Below are positions 36,476 to 45,533 of a DNA stretch of 57,897 nt, in pieces; the stretch's first letter is position 1, and each line of letters begins with the position of its first letter. Origin of the DNA: Fibrobacterota bacterium (lineage in GTDB: Bacteria > Fibrobacterota > Fibrobacteria > UBA11236). The position numbers and the translations under genes are program-made. A model generated the notes under the pieces. It worked only from the letters and a program-made list of their open reading frames with translations, did not search any database and was not told where the DNA came from. The DNA lies in the NCBI GenBank assembly GCA_028287465.1, contig JAQBPO010000029.1, positions 1 through 57,897 on the forward strand, written 5' to 3'.

Positions 36476-38026
36476 ATGAAAAATCACTTGTTCCTGGCAC
36501 TGTTTGCATCCGCGACCTGCTCGGCCGTACTGGCCGAAGACCCGGCCAAGGACCTGGACATCAAAACGACCGGATACTTCATCGTTGACGGCGGATACAT
36601 CAGCGAAACCGAGGACGTCGGCCTGAAGCGGTGGCAGAACGAACCTTTCGCCGATTTCATCGGCGGCCTGCGCCTCTCCGCCCAGCCAACCGACCGTTTC
36701 CGCCTGACCATCAATCCCGAATTGAAGAGCCATAACATCTTCCCCATGTCACCGGGCATCGCGACAGGTGAGACCGTGCAAAGGCAGAAATACGACATCT
36801 ACCTCGAGGAGGCCAAGGGATCCTGGTCCCTGGGCGGAAACGAGCATCGCTCCTATTCGCTCGACTTCGGCTACATGATCTACAAGGACAACCCCGACGC
36901 CCACGCGTTCGGCGACTACCTGTTCCGCTCAATGATCTATCCCGGCATCCTGTTCACCAAATTCGATTACGCCCAGGCGCAGATATTCGGCGCGCATGGC
37001 ACGGCGGATTTCCTGGACGGCCGTTTCCGGAACAATGCCTTCTTCCTGAGCGAAGTCCGCAACTATCCCTATTTCGATTTTTCCCTGGCCTATTCCGGCA
37101 GCTACAATGTGGGCGGATTCCTCGAGTTCGGCGCCGGCATCAATGCGCGATCGGTCATTCCCGTCCGACCCAGCCGCACCACGCCCAAAGGCGGGGAAGG
37201 CCTGGGCGTGCAGGACAATACCTACAAGTTCGTCCCCTACCAGGACAGCACCCTCATCCACAATGCCGCGGGCCAGGCGGTCAAGACCGTATGGGTCGCC
37301 CCGATAGCCGGTACCGATTCCGCCCTGGTGACCATCCGGGATTCCGCCGGCAGCGATGAAGTCATCCGGGTCAAGGCATCGGGGAACGGCGTCGCGGGGC
37401 TTTCCCGGGGCCAGTTGAGCAACAAGGCCATCGGGAGCCTTACCCCGGCCGACGGCGTGGGCGATCTGTACCCGGAACTGCATGGGACCAATACCTATTA
37501 CTCCTTCGCGGGCACCATCGTGACGGCGCGGATGTCCTTCGATCCCCTGTCCATCGTCCGGAAGGACGGCCCATTCGGCAAGAACGCCTTCAAGATCTAC
37601 GGTGAAGTGGGCGTGCTGGGGTGGAAGAATTATCCGGGATTCTACGAAAAGCGCAGCGAACGCATGCCCATCATGGGCGGTATCTATATGCCGACCTTCA
37701 ACCGGCTGGATTTCCTGACGTTCGAGATGGAGAAGTACACGAGCAAGGAACTCCCCACTTACGATAAGCGTTCCTTCCTGAACGTACCCCAGCCCGGAAA
37801 CCACAAGGAGGAGGTGGAAACCCTATGGGACGCCGATCGCCGCAAGAAGGATGATTTGAAGTGGGTGATTTCGGCGAAGAAATCCTGGCGCGGTTGGGGG
37901 CTGGTGGGCCAGGTCGGCACGGACCATATGAAGCTCCTGAACGACGGGGGAAGCGAACTTTTCGACGTGATGTCGAGCCCGTCCCAATGGTACGCCCAGA
38001 TCCGCTTCGTCGGCGGAGTCTACTGA
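36476..38026 (+). CDS. Putative outer-membrane barrel protein
   Basis: The ATG at 36476, with a GGGGG run upstream, gives 516 residues with a signal peptide (HLFLALFASATCSAVLA). The mature sequence is made of amphipathic strands with aromatic girdles (RLSAQPTDRFRLTINPELKS, FFLSEVRNYPYFDFSLAYSG, AFKIYGEVGVLGWKNYPGF) and ends in QWYAQIRFVGGVY, an aromatic end of the kind recognised by the Bam machinery. One large insertion (about residues 235-330) would sit outside the barrel. I recognise no named porin family. It diverges from the oxidase operon, so the two may respond to the same regulator. Confidence 0.7.
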   Translation: MKNHLFLALFASATCSAVLAEDPAKDLDIKTTGYFIVDGGYISETEDVGLKRWQNEPFADFIGGLRLSAQPTDRFRLTINPELKSHNIFPMSPGIATGETVQRQKYDIYLEEAKGSWSLGGNEHRSYSLDFGYMIYKDNPDAHAFGDYLFRSMIYPGILFTKFDYAQAQIFGAHGTADFLDGRFRNNAFFLSEVRNYPYFDFSLAYSGSYNVGGFLEFGAGINARSVIPVRPSRTTPKGGEGLGVQDNTYKFVPYQDSTLIHNAAGQAVKTVWVAPIAGTDSALVTIRDSAGSDEVIRVKASGNGVAGLSRGQLSNKAIGSLTPADGVGDLYPELHGTNTYYSFAGTIVTARMSFDPLSIVRKDGPFGKNAFKIYGEVGVLGWKNYPGFYEKRSERMPIMGGIYMPTFNRLDFLTFEMEKYTSKELPTYDKRSFLNVPQPGNHKEEVETLWDADRRKKDDLKWVISAKKSWRGWGLVGQVGTDHMKLLNDGGSELFDVMSSPSQWYAQIRFVGGVY

Positions 38027-38030
38027 TAAC

Positions 38031-38050
38031 GGGGACCCCGGGGGGTCCCC
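38031..38050 (+). terminator. GC-rich hairpin after the barrel gene
   Basis: GGGGACC and GGTCCCC pair around a 6-base loop, beginning four bases after the stop codon. There is no T-tract, so it could work as a Rho-type pause or message-end stabiliser rather than an intrinsic terminator. Confidence 0.4.
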
Positions 38051-38102
38051 ATCCCGACCTCTGAAAGCTTCTGGTTCACGCCGATAGCCATGGGATAGGG
38101 CC

Positions 38103-39269
38103 CTATGGCTTGAGCACGATCTTGGTGCAACCGTCCCGCTTTTCCAGGAACATCTTGTATCCCTCGACGGTTTCCGACAACGGCATCCGGTGCGAAACGA
38201 CGAAACTGGGATCGATGGCCCCGGACTCGACCATATCGAGCAGCTTATGCCAGTACTTCTGGACATGGGCCTGGCATTGGCGGATGGTCAGGGCCTTGTT
38301 GAACATCGCTCCCAAGGGGATTTTGTCCCCGAATCCGCCGTACGCCCCCATCACCGAAACCACGCCTCCCTTCCGGCAAGCCATGATGGCCTGCCTGAGG
38401 ACGAAGGGCCTGTCGGTCTGTAAGCGAGCCACCTGCTTGATCTTATCGTACATGCCGATGAACCCGCCTTCATGGGCTTCCATGCCCACCGCATCGATGC
38501 AGGCGTCCGGACCGTGGCCGCGCGTCATTTCCATCAATTGATCGTGGACCTTCACCTCGTCGAAATTCAAGGTGATGGCGCCGGCCTTCTTGGCCATTTC
38601 CAACCGCTCGGGGACATGGTCGATGGCGATGACCCGCTCCGCCCCGAGCAGGAAGGCGCTCCGGATGGAAAATTGCCCGACGGGGCCGCAACCCCAGACC
38701 GCGACGGTTTCGCCCCCCTTGAGATCGCAATTCTCGGCCGCGTTGTATCCGGTCGGAAAGATATCCGACAGGAAGAGGACCTTTTCGTCGGGAAGGGCGG
38801 ACGGGACCTTCAGCATCCCGATATCCGCATAGGGGACACGGACGAATTGCGCCTGCCCGCCGGGTAGGCCGCCGAACATATGCGAGTAACCGTAGATGGC
38901 GGCCGTATGGTTGCCCAGGAATTTATGCTGAAGATCCTTGTTCGGATTGCTGTTGTGGCACAGGGAGAACTGCCCCTTCTGGCAATACACGCACTCGCCG
39001 CAGGAAACCGGGAACGCCACGACCACACGGTCCCCCGGGCGGACGGACTTGACGGCCGCTCCGACCTCCATCACTTCCCCCATGAACTCATGGCCTAGGA
39101 TGTCCCCCTTTTCCAAGGTGGCCACGAAACCGTCGTACAGGTGGAGATCCGAGCCGCAAATGGATGTGGATGTAACCCTCAGGATGGCGTCCTTGGGATC
39201 GGAAATCCGCGGATCGGGGGCGTCCTCCATACGCACGTCCCTTGAGTCATACCAACGCAGAGCTTTCAT
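38103..39269 (-). CDS. Zinc-dependent alcohol dehydrogenase
   Basis: This 388-residue medium-chain dehydrogenase has both zinc sites. The catalytic ligands are Cys38 (SICGSDLHLYDG) and His60-Glu61 (LGHEFMGEV), and the structural cysteines are Cys90, 93, 96 and 104 in CGECVYCQKGQFSLC. The NAD-binding motif is VWGCGPVGQF. Its length and the segment GNHTAAIYGYSHMFGGLPGGQAQFVRVPYAD (in parts) match the branch annotated as glutathione-independent formaldehyde dehydrogenase-like. The substrate is therefore an alcohol or aldehyde not identifiable here. It is a single gene, convergent with the barrel gene. Confidence 0.92.
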   Translation of the reverse strand: MKALRWYDSRDVRMEDAPDPRISDPKDAILRVTSTSICGSDLHLYDGFVATLEKGDILGHEFMGEVMEVGAAVKSVRPGDRVVVAFPVSCGECVYCQKGQFSLCHNSNPNKDLQHKFLGNHTAAIYGYSHMFGGLPGGQAQFVRVPYADIGMLKVPSALPDEKVLFLSDIFPTGYNAAENCDLKGGETVAVWGCGPVGQFSIRSAFLLGAERVIAIDHVPERLEMAKKAGAITLNFDEVKVHDQLMEMTRGHGPDACIDAVGMEAHEGGFIGMYDKIKQVARLQTDRPFVLRQAIMACRKGGVVSVMGAYGGFGDKIPLGAMFNKALTIRQCQAHVQKYWHKLLDMVESGAIDPSFVVSHRMPLSETVEGYKMFLEKRDGCTKIVLKP

Positions 39270-39405
39270 GATCGACTCCTTTGAATCGGGTGCAAAATGA
39301 AGTCGGAAGGGCCGCCACCCGCGGCTGGGCCCTATCCTTAAAATACGTTCGGGTGGAGGGGGTTCGAAAGGAGGGGCGGCCGGAGCGGCCGATGCGCCCG
39401 GTGGG

Positions 39406-41082
39406 TCAGGGCCGCAGGCGGACCACGGTAGATCCGGGCCTTTGGGTCGCGTAACACAACGCCAGCCATCCGGCGCGCCGCGGAACCCGTTCTATCCGCA
39501 ATTCGTCGATAAGGCCCTGGAAGTTCCGATTGCCTTGGAGATGCGCCCCCAACAATACGGGATGGATCCCGCCGGCCGCCAACCCCGCGCCGGATACGGT
39601 GAAATCCTGGCGGCCGTTGACGTAAGCCGTGAATCGGCCGGATGCGAAGGTGAGGGCCACATGGTAAACGCTGTCTTCCACGACCGCGGTATTCCAATGG
39701 TACACGCTGTCCGAGGCCCGGGAGTAATGGGAAAGCTTCTTATCATTGCCGATGCCCCAGGCCAGCGCCGATATGCCCGAGGTATCGGTCTTGAAACTGA
39801 GCAGCCGATGGCGCACGCTGTCCCCTACCGTTTGGATTGCCCCGGGACGGATCCAGGCGCTCAGGGTCAGGGATTGATCAGGGACTCCCACGAACAGGCG
39901 GGAGGCCGGCAATTCCACGTGGTCATCCTTGCCGTCGAACAGGAGACCTTTGCCGACGATGCCCGCCACCGAAGCCTCGGCGGCCATGGCGCCATCGGGG
40001 ATTCCGTGGAAGCCGTTGCCCGTCCGATCCCGGATCACCGCCTCCCGCTGGAAGGCCTTCACAGGGGATTCCCCCAGGTGCCAGACCCCGGAGAATCCTG
40101 AGGCGGTGTCGAAAACGGACTCACCGACGGCAGGTTCCGACGCACCGGGATTCCCGGAGAACAGGAGGAGGTATTGCGAGGAATCCGTGCCGCGTAAGGT
40201 ATCCGTCCGGATCCAGATCTCCGCGGTTTTTGCGGAGGGATCCCAGGACTCCACCTCGAAGGCGAGCGGGGTGGCGCTATCCGATTTCGTCACCCGGAGG
40301 TCCGAACCATCTGCCTTGGCGGCCGAAAAATCGAAATCCGGGGAGGTCAGCCGGACCAGGAGGGGGAAGCCGATTTGGTCTTCCGAAACGTCCGCGCCTG
40401 ACGCCGTGGTATTGATGGCTATCCGGTACGCGCGTTTCCATCCGATGAAGGGAGTCACCCTACCCGTGCCTTCTGGTTCCACGCGGAGGGGAGCGGTCAG
40501 GATATTGCGCCCGGAATCCCCGCCCGGGGCCACGTAAATCAAGGCGGGATAGAGGGCGGCGGGAACGTGCGGTATGGAAAGAACGCCCTCTCTCGCGGCC
40601 GTGGAATCGACGAAGGCTGAAATGCCCATGCCGGGCAGATAGTAGTGGGCTCCAACGATACGCGCGGTCTCCGGTATCCCAAGGTTGATGGAACCCTCCG
40701 GAAGCAAGGCCGCCTCAGGAAGGATCAGGACGGTGTCCCCGTCCACGATGATTTGATCCGCGATCACGGCGGAGGTGGATTCGGTTGGATGATTGGCCAC
40801 GAGGGAGTAATGTCCCGGAACCAGGTTTTCGAACCGGTAACTCCCGGATCGGTCGGTAATCCGTTTGCGCGAATCCGGGATCGCGCCATCGCGCACGGGA
40901 TCGTATCCCGATCCGTAGAGCATGACCTTGATGCCGCTGGCCGGGAGGCCGTCCCGGGTGACGGTTCCCGAGAACCCATTGGTCGTTACCGATCCGGACC
41001 CGGCCAGGCGGCCACGGTCGTCCGAGCAGCCTGAAAGCAATGCCGATAGGAAGAATACCAGGTTCCAGGCCAGCGACTTCAT
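39406..41082 (-). CDS. Lipoprotein with carboxypeptidase-regulatory-like, DUF2341 and LamG-like domains
   Basis: This 558-residue protein has lipobox LSGC. Domain order: a carboxypeptidase-regulatory-like beta sandwich (about 35-125, GFSGTVTRDGLPASGIKVML and YRFENLVPGHYSLVA); a linker domain; DUF2341 (about 215-310, IGFPLLVRLTSPDFDF and YLLLFSGNPGASEP); and a concanavalin A/LamG-like domain (about 335-545, GVWHLGESP, GLLFDGKDDHVELPAS, LTLSAWIRPGAIQ, AYVNGRQDFTVSG, IDELRIERVPRRAGWLAL). DUF2341-LamG proteins are surface proteins thought to bind glycans. The ATG overlaps the stop of the TIGR02147 gene in an ATGA, so the pair is coupled. Confidence 0.88.
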   Translation of the reverse strand: MKSLAWNLVFFLSALLSGCSDDRGRLAGSGSVTTNGFSGTVTRDGLPASGIKVMLYGSGYDPVRDGAIPDSRKRITDRSGSYRFENLVPGHYSLVANHPTESTSAVIADQIIVDGDTVLILPEAALLPEGSINLGIPETARIVGAHYYLPGMGISAFVDSTAAREGVLSIPHVPAALYPALIYVAPGGDSGRNILTAPLRVEPEGTGRVTPFIGWKRAYRIAINTTASGADVSEDQIGFPLLVRLTSPDFDFSAAKADGSDLRVTKSDSATPLAFEVESWDPSAKTAEIWIRTDTLRGTDSSQYLLLFSGNPGASEPAVGESVFDTASGFSGVWHLGESPVKAFQREAVIRDRTGNGFHGIPDGAMAAEASVAGIVGKGLLFDGKDDHVELPASRLFVGVPDQSLTLSAWIRPGAIQTVGDSVRHRLLSFKTDTSGISALAWGIGNDKKLSHYSRASDSVYHWNTAVVEDSVYHVALTFASGRFTAYVNGRQDFTVSGAGLAAGGIHPVLLGAHLQGNRNFQGLIDELRIERVPRRAGWLALCYATQRPGSTVVRLRP

Positions 41083-41930
41083 GGAGCGGATTCCCCTACC
41101 GGCATCGCCATCGGGAATACCTGGAGGTTGACCTGATAGACCCGATCCCCGATTCCAGATTGCTCGGATATCTCCAACATCTCTTGATGGAATTGACGGA
41201 CCCTTTCCCGGATTTTTTCAATGGCTTCGCCATTGATTGTCAACGTGACCGTCGAAATGTCCCTGGCTTCCTTGGGAACCTTTTCCAGGGCATGGCGCGC
41301 CAATTCGAGGGACTGGAGCTGAAAGGCCCTTACCGCGAAGGAGCGCCATTCGTCCCCAGTGGTCAGGTACTTATCGGTGAGGGCGAATCCCCCGTCCCGC
41401 TTCCTGGAAATCATGCCCAAATTCTCGAGTAAGGTTATGGCCTTCCTCGCCTCTTTGGGGGAAATGGCCGGGACCATCATGCCTGCGAGGGATTCGTAAT
41501 CCCCATTGAAGGGCAGGAAGTGGAGGACTTCGCGCACGGCGGTGTAATACCACTCCTGGTAGAACTCGTATTGGGACCGCTCCACTTGTTTCCCGCCCAG
41601 GCCGGTGAACCCGATCAGGCGTTCGAAATACTGTTGCGCTTCCCGGTCCGATTTGGCGCGTCCGTACAGGACGAGCAGTTCGAAATATTCCGCCCGGCGT
41701 TTCGTCAACGCGAGGACCGAGGCGAACACGGCGATTTTCTTGAGGGAGAGCGGCCGTTTGCCCTGCAGGATGCGTACGACCAGGCCGGCGTCCAGGCCCA
41801 CCTTGCCGCCGATATAGCGCAAGGAGAAATAGGGATTCACGGTCTTGCGCCATTCGTAATAATCACGCAGGAAAGCGTGGTAATCGTAGTACCGGTAGAT
41901 TTCCGGGGCGACCGGGGCGCAATCGTCCAT
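41079..41930 (-). CDS. TIGR02147 family protein, candidate transcription regulator
   Basis: This 283-residue protein matches the TIGR02147 paralogous family described in Fibrobacter: it opens with YRYYDYHAFLRDYYEWRKTVNPYFSLRYIGGKVG (in parts) and continues with LVVRILQGKRPLSLKKIAVFA, FELLVLYGRAKSD, YEFYQEWYYTAVREVLHFLPF and ISPKEARKAITLLENLGMISRKRDGGF. The first part looks like an XRE-type helix-turn-helix and the last like a winged helix, so a DNA-binding role is likely though unproven. It is coupled by an ATGA overlap with a surface lipoprotein gene. It diverges from the rubrerythrin cluster across 213 bases. Confidence 0.88.
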   Translation of the reverse strand: MDDCAPVAPEIYRYYDYHAFLRDYYEWRKTVNPYFSLRYIGGKVGLDAGLVVRILQGKRPLSLKKIAVFASVLALTKRRAEYFELLVLYGRAKSDREAQQYFERLIGFTGLGGKQVERSQYEFYQEWYYTAVREVLHFLPFNGDYESLAGMMVPAISPKEARKAITLLENLGMISRKRDGGFALTDKYLTTGDEWRSFAVRAFQLQSLELARHALEKVPKEARDISTVTLTINGEAIEKIRERVRQFHQEMLEISEQSGIGDRVYQVNLQVFPMAMPVGESAP

Positions 41931-42047
41931 GGGGGAAATATACCTGCGATTCCCGTTTCCGGTTCCCGGATTATCGGAATATCGCTGACTTTTATGTCAA
42001 CAGGAAGGGGGCGACGCAAGAACCCCAAAACGGTAGTTCCCTGCCTG

Positions 42048-42084
42048 ATAGGTTCCGCCTATCGCCCGCATCGGATCAAACGAT
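42048..42084 (+). promoter_or_regulatory. OxyR-type operator upstream of the rubrerythrin operon
   Basis: The tetrad pattern ATAG-N7-CTAT-N7-ATCG-N7-CGAT is found at 42048-42051, 42059-42062, 42070-42073 and 42081-42084. The OxyR recognition pattern in enteric bacteria is ATAG-N7-CTAT-N7-ATAG-N7-CTAT. The first half-site is exact and the second keeps the spacing and symmetry with one base changed in each tetrad. It lies 60 bases before the rubrerythrin start, where an activator would contact RNA polymerase, and an oxyR gene with both redox cysteines lies at the other end of the cluster. Confidence 0.65.
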
Positions 42085-42143
42085 TGGCCGCTGGCGGTCG
42101 AACAGGACTACCTTAGGGCCGGGACAACCAGCCAGGAGGAACC

Positions 42144-42617
42144 GTGTACGCCGACCAATCCGCAACCATGAAAAACCTCGAATCCGCCTTCGCGGGGGAA
42201 TCGATGGCGCATATCAAATACCTGCACTTCGCCAAGATCGCGCGCGCCAATGGGCATGCGGAAGTGGCCCAGGTCTTCGAGGAAACCGCGGCCCAGGAGG
42301 TCAAGCACGCCTTGGCCCACGCGGAACTGATTTACCCAGGGCAGCTCGTGGATACCGCCAAGGCGCTTGAGCTCGCCATCGAAGGGGAAACCTACGAATA
42401 CACGGAAATGTATCCCGGGTTCAGGTTGGATGCGGAGAAGGAGGGGAACCTCGCCGCCAAACGGGAGCTGGAAGGACAGATCCAGGAATCCAAGGAGCAC
42501 GCCGAGCTCTTCAAGGCGACCTTGGCGACCGCGGCAAAGCGCTTCGCCGCGCTGGCCCGCATCGAGGAAAAGCACGCCAATAACTATCGCGCGACATTGG
42601 AAAAGGTGAAGGCCTGA
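42144..42617 (+). CDS. rbr: Rubrerythrin (di-iron domain only)
   Basis: This 157-residue ferritin-like protein reduces hydrogen peroxide at a di-iron site. The helices carry the expected ligands: [53 protein letters not shown] and [10 protein letters not shown]. The C-terminal rubredoxin domain of classical rubrerythrin is absent; the end ([17 protein letters not shown]) is short. A separate rubredoxin gene follows after 17 bases and would supply the electrons. The GTG start follows GAGGAA, and no better ATG is present before residue 9. Confidence 0.93.
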   Translation: MYADQSATMKNLESAFAGESMAHIKYLHFAKIARANGHAEVAQVFEETAAQEVKHALAHAELIYPGQLVDTAKALELAIEGETYEYTEMYPGFRLDAEKEGNLAAKRELEGQIQESKEHAELFKATLATAAKRFAALARIEEKHANNYRATLEKVKA

Positions 42618-42634
42618 GGCCGGAGGAGGATCGA

Positions 42635-42805
42635 ATGAAAAAGTGGAAATGCGTCGTATGCGGATTCATCTATGACGAAGCCGAGGGCATGCCCGCCGAA
42701 GGCATCGCGGCCGGTACCCTCTGGAAGGATATTCCGGAGGACTGGACCTGCCCGGATTGCGGCACCTTCAAGTCGGATTTCGAGATGACCGAGTTGAAGG
42801 GGTAG
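42635..42805 (+). CDS. Rubredoxin
   Basis: A 56-residue protein, [14 protein letters not shown] at the start, with both iron-binding pairs: CVVCG (Cys6 and Cys9) and CPDCG (near residues 39-42). The spacing between pairs and the W-x-C-P motif are as in typical rubredoxins of 52-56 residues. It is preceded by GGAGGA. It lies between rubrerythrin and an FAD-dependent reductase and is very likely the electron carrier from the reductase to rubrerythrin. Confidence 0.95.
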   Translation: MKKWKCVVCGFIYDEAEGMPAEGIAAGTLWKDIPEDWTCPDCGTFKSDFEMTELKG

Positions 42806-42811
42806 CCTGGA

Positions 42812-43972
42812 ATGCCGGCTGCGGGAATAGTCATCGTCGGCACCGGGCTCGCTGGATACGGCGTGGCTAGGGAGTTGCGGAAATGGGACGCGACCGTTCC
42901 CCTCACCTTGGTGACGGAGGATGAGGGCGCCTACTATTCCAAGCCGCAATTGTCGGCGGCCTGGGGTTCCGGCAAGACGCCGGAACAACTGGTCCTGAAG
43001 GACGCCGCATCCATGTCCACCGATCTGTCCGCGGAAGTCCTGACCGGGAACAGGGTGACCGGCGCGGATAGGGATGGCAATCGCATCGTATTGGAGGATG
43101 GCAGGGAAATCGGCTTCCGGAAACTCGTATTGGCGGTGGGCGCCCGCGCTCGCATTCCGGCGATAACGCTCAGGGACGGCGCGCGGATCCATTCCGTGAA
43201 CAATCTCGCCCACTACGCGCGCCTCCGGGAATCCCTCCCTGGGCAAGGGCGCTTGGCCATCCTGGGTGCGGGGCTGATCGGATGCGAATTCGCCCACGAT
43301 TTCGCCCAGGCCGGATTCCAGGTCACCTTGATAGGACGCGGGGCGGGCCTGCTCGAAGGCCTGGTACCCGATAGCGTATCCTCGGCCTTGCAGGATGCTC
43401 TCGGTAAACTCGGCGTCCGGTTCCTGGCCAACCAGGGGATCGAAGACCTCTCGGCTTCAGGGACGGGATGGAGGGCGCGCCTCCAAGGCGGACAATCCGT
43501 GGATGCGGATGCCTTCCTCTCCGCCATCGGATTCCTTCCGAACCTCGATCTGGCGACCCTGCTCGGATTGGAAACCGGTCGCGGCATCAAGGTCGACCTG
43601 AGCCTCCGGTCCTCCCGCCCGGAGATATTCGCCTTGGGGGATTGCGCCGAAATCGCCGGCCGGTGGCTTCCCTTCGTCCTGCCGATCAACCACTCGGCAA
43701 AAGCCTTGGGCCAGGTCCTGGCGGGGAAGGAAGCGCAGGTTACCTTTCCCTTGATGCCGGTCCTGATCAAGACGCCTTCGTTTCCTTTGGCGGTGCTTCC
43801 TCCACCCCGGGAATCCCAGGGAACCTGGACGGAGACTTCCGACTCCGGAGGGGTCTCGGCACGATTCAGGGATGCGGAAGGTCGTGTACTGGGCTTCGCG
43901 GTGGGCAGGAACCGATACCCGGAACGCACGGCCCTATTACGGGAAATGGCCGGTCAATCTCCCGTATCCTGA
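42812..43972 (+). CDS. FAD-dependent rubredoxin reductase-like protein
   Basis: This 386-residue pyridine nucleotide-disulfide oxidoreductase binds FAD through IVIVGTGLAGYGVARELRK and DAEI-type ending (FALGDCAEI). It binds NAD(P)H through LAILGAGLIGCEFAHD. Similarity of YYSKPQLSAAWGSGKTPEQL to NorW and AlkT-type rubredoxin reductases supports transfer of electrons from NADH to rubredoxin. It follows the rubredoxin gene after six bases and completes a NADH to rubredoxin to rubrerythrin chain for peroxide. Its 3' end overlaps the convergent oxyR gene by 19 bases. Confidence 0.88.
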   Translation: MPAAGIVIVGTGLAGYGVARELRKWDATVPLTLVTEDEGAYYSKPQLSAAWGSGKTPEQLVLKDAASMSTDLSAEVLTGNRVTGADRDGNRIVLEDGREIGFRKLVLAVGARARIPAITLRDGARIHSVNNLAHYARLRESLPGQGRLAILGAGLIGCEFAHDFAQAGFQVTLIGRGAGLLEGLVPDSVSSALQDALGKLGVRFLANQGIEDLSASGTGWRARLQGGQSVDADAFLSAIGFLPNLDLATLLGLETGRGIKVDLSLRSSRPEIFALGDCAEIAGRWLPFVLPINHSAKALGQVLAGKEAQVTFPLMPVLIKTPSFPLAVLPPPRESQGTWTETSDSGGVSARFRDAEGRVLGFAVGRNRYPERTALLREMAGQSPVS

Positions 43973-44904
43973 AGGGCCCGGAATTTACGACCCTCCCGGG
44001 GCGCCTTCGCATCCAGCTTAGCCAAGTGCCGACCTATTTCCTTGGCCCATTTCGCCAGGAAGACCGAGCGTGGCGCGCCTTTGCGCCAAGCAAGGGCGAT
44101 TTTGCGGCTAGGGATCGGTTCTTTGAACGGAAGGTACCGGATGGAGGCTGCCTGGCTGATGGGAGCTTTGACCGCGAGCCAGGGCATCAAGGTGATCCCG
44201 TTTCCCGACCCGATCATCTGCCGGAGGGTTTCCAGGCTGGTCGCCCGGAAAAAAGGATGCTCATGGGCCCCGGTCTGGCGGCAGACCGCGAGGGCCTGAT
44301 CCTTCAGGCAATGTCCCTCCTCAAGGAGGTATAGGATTTGGCCCGATAGATCTTCGCCCGTAAGCGACTGCTTACGGGACAAGGCATGCCCGGCCGGGAC
44401 GGCCAGGTAGAACGGTTCGGTGAAAACCTCCTCCATTTCCAGGCCGGCCTGGCCGATGGGCAGGGCCAAAAACGCGGCCTCGATCTTTCCTTCCGCCAGT
44501 GCCGCCAACAAATCCCGGGTCTGCATTTCCGAAAGGAAAAGATCCAGATTGGGATGTTGCTTGCGCGCGAAGGGTACGACCAAGGGCATGAGGTAAGGTG
44601 CCAAGGTGGGTATGACGCCCAGTTTCAAGGGACCCGATCGAGGATCCTTCAAGGACTGTGCGGCATCCGCCAGCCGCCGCGCTTGATCCAGTATGCCAAG
44701 CGCGAATGGCAGCAACCCGTCGCCGGCCGGCGTCAATCGGACGCCCCGCGCGCTCCGTTCGAACAGGGAAACCCCGAGTTCCTCCTCGAGCTTCTTCAAT
44801 TGTCCGCTCAGGGTGGGTTGGGAAACGAAACACCGCTCCGCAGCCAGGCGGAAATGCCTGAGATCGGCCACGGCGGCGAAGTATTCCAGATCGCGGATAT
44901 TCAT
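43954..44904 (-). CDS. oxyR: Hydrogen-peroxide-sensing LysR-type regulator
   Basis: This 316-residue LysR protein has the N-terminal winged helix (MNIRDLEYFAAVADLRHFR, CFVSQPTLSGQLKKLEEELG). The redox cysteines are in EEGHCLKDQALAVC, at residues 199 and 208, the same numbers as in E. coli OxyR, where they form the activating disulfide. The effector domain also has SLETLRQMIGSGNGITLMP as in OxyR. It is convergent with the rubrerythrin, rubredoxin and reductase genes and very likely controls them through the site at 42048-42084. Whether it also regulates itself is not visible. Confidence 0.94.
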   Translation of the reverse strand: MNIRDLEYFAAVADLRHFRLAAERCFVSQPTLSGQLKKLEEELGVSLFERSARGVRLTPAGDGLLPFALGILDQARRLADAAQSLKDPRSGPLKLGVIPTLAPYLMPLVVPFARKQHPNLDLFLSEMQTRDLLAALAEGKIEAAFLALPIGQAGLEMEEVFTEPFYLAVPAGHALSRKQSLTGEDLSGQILYLLEEGHCLKDQALAVCRQTGAHEHPFFRATSLETLRQMIGSGNGITLMPWLAVKAPISQAASIRYLPFKEPIPSRKIALAWRKGAPRSVFLAKWAKEIGRHLAKLDAKAPREGRKFRALQDTGD

Positions 44905-44957
44905 GGAACCAATATAGCATGCCGAAAGGACCCATCAGGGACCCTCCCGGGGTCGGT

Positions 44958-45425
<468 letters not shown>

Positions 45426-45533
45426 TTAGCAATATCCGTCACGAATCGAATTGGATTCGGTTTTACCGTGGGATTTTCCGGGAAAGGAGCTCCGAGTCAC
45501 CAGGTAAAATGGTTACTCGAGGATACGATGGAC

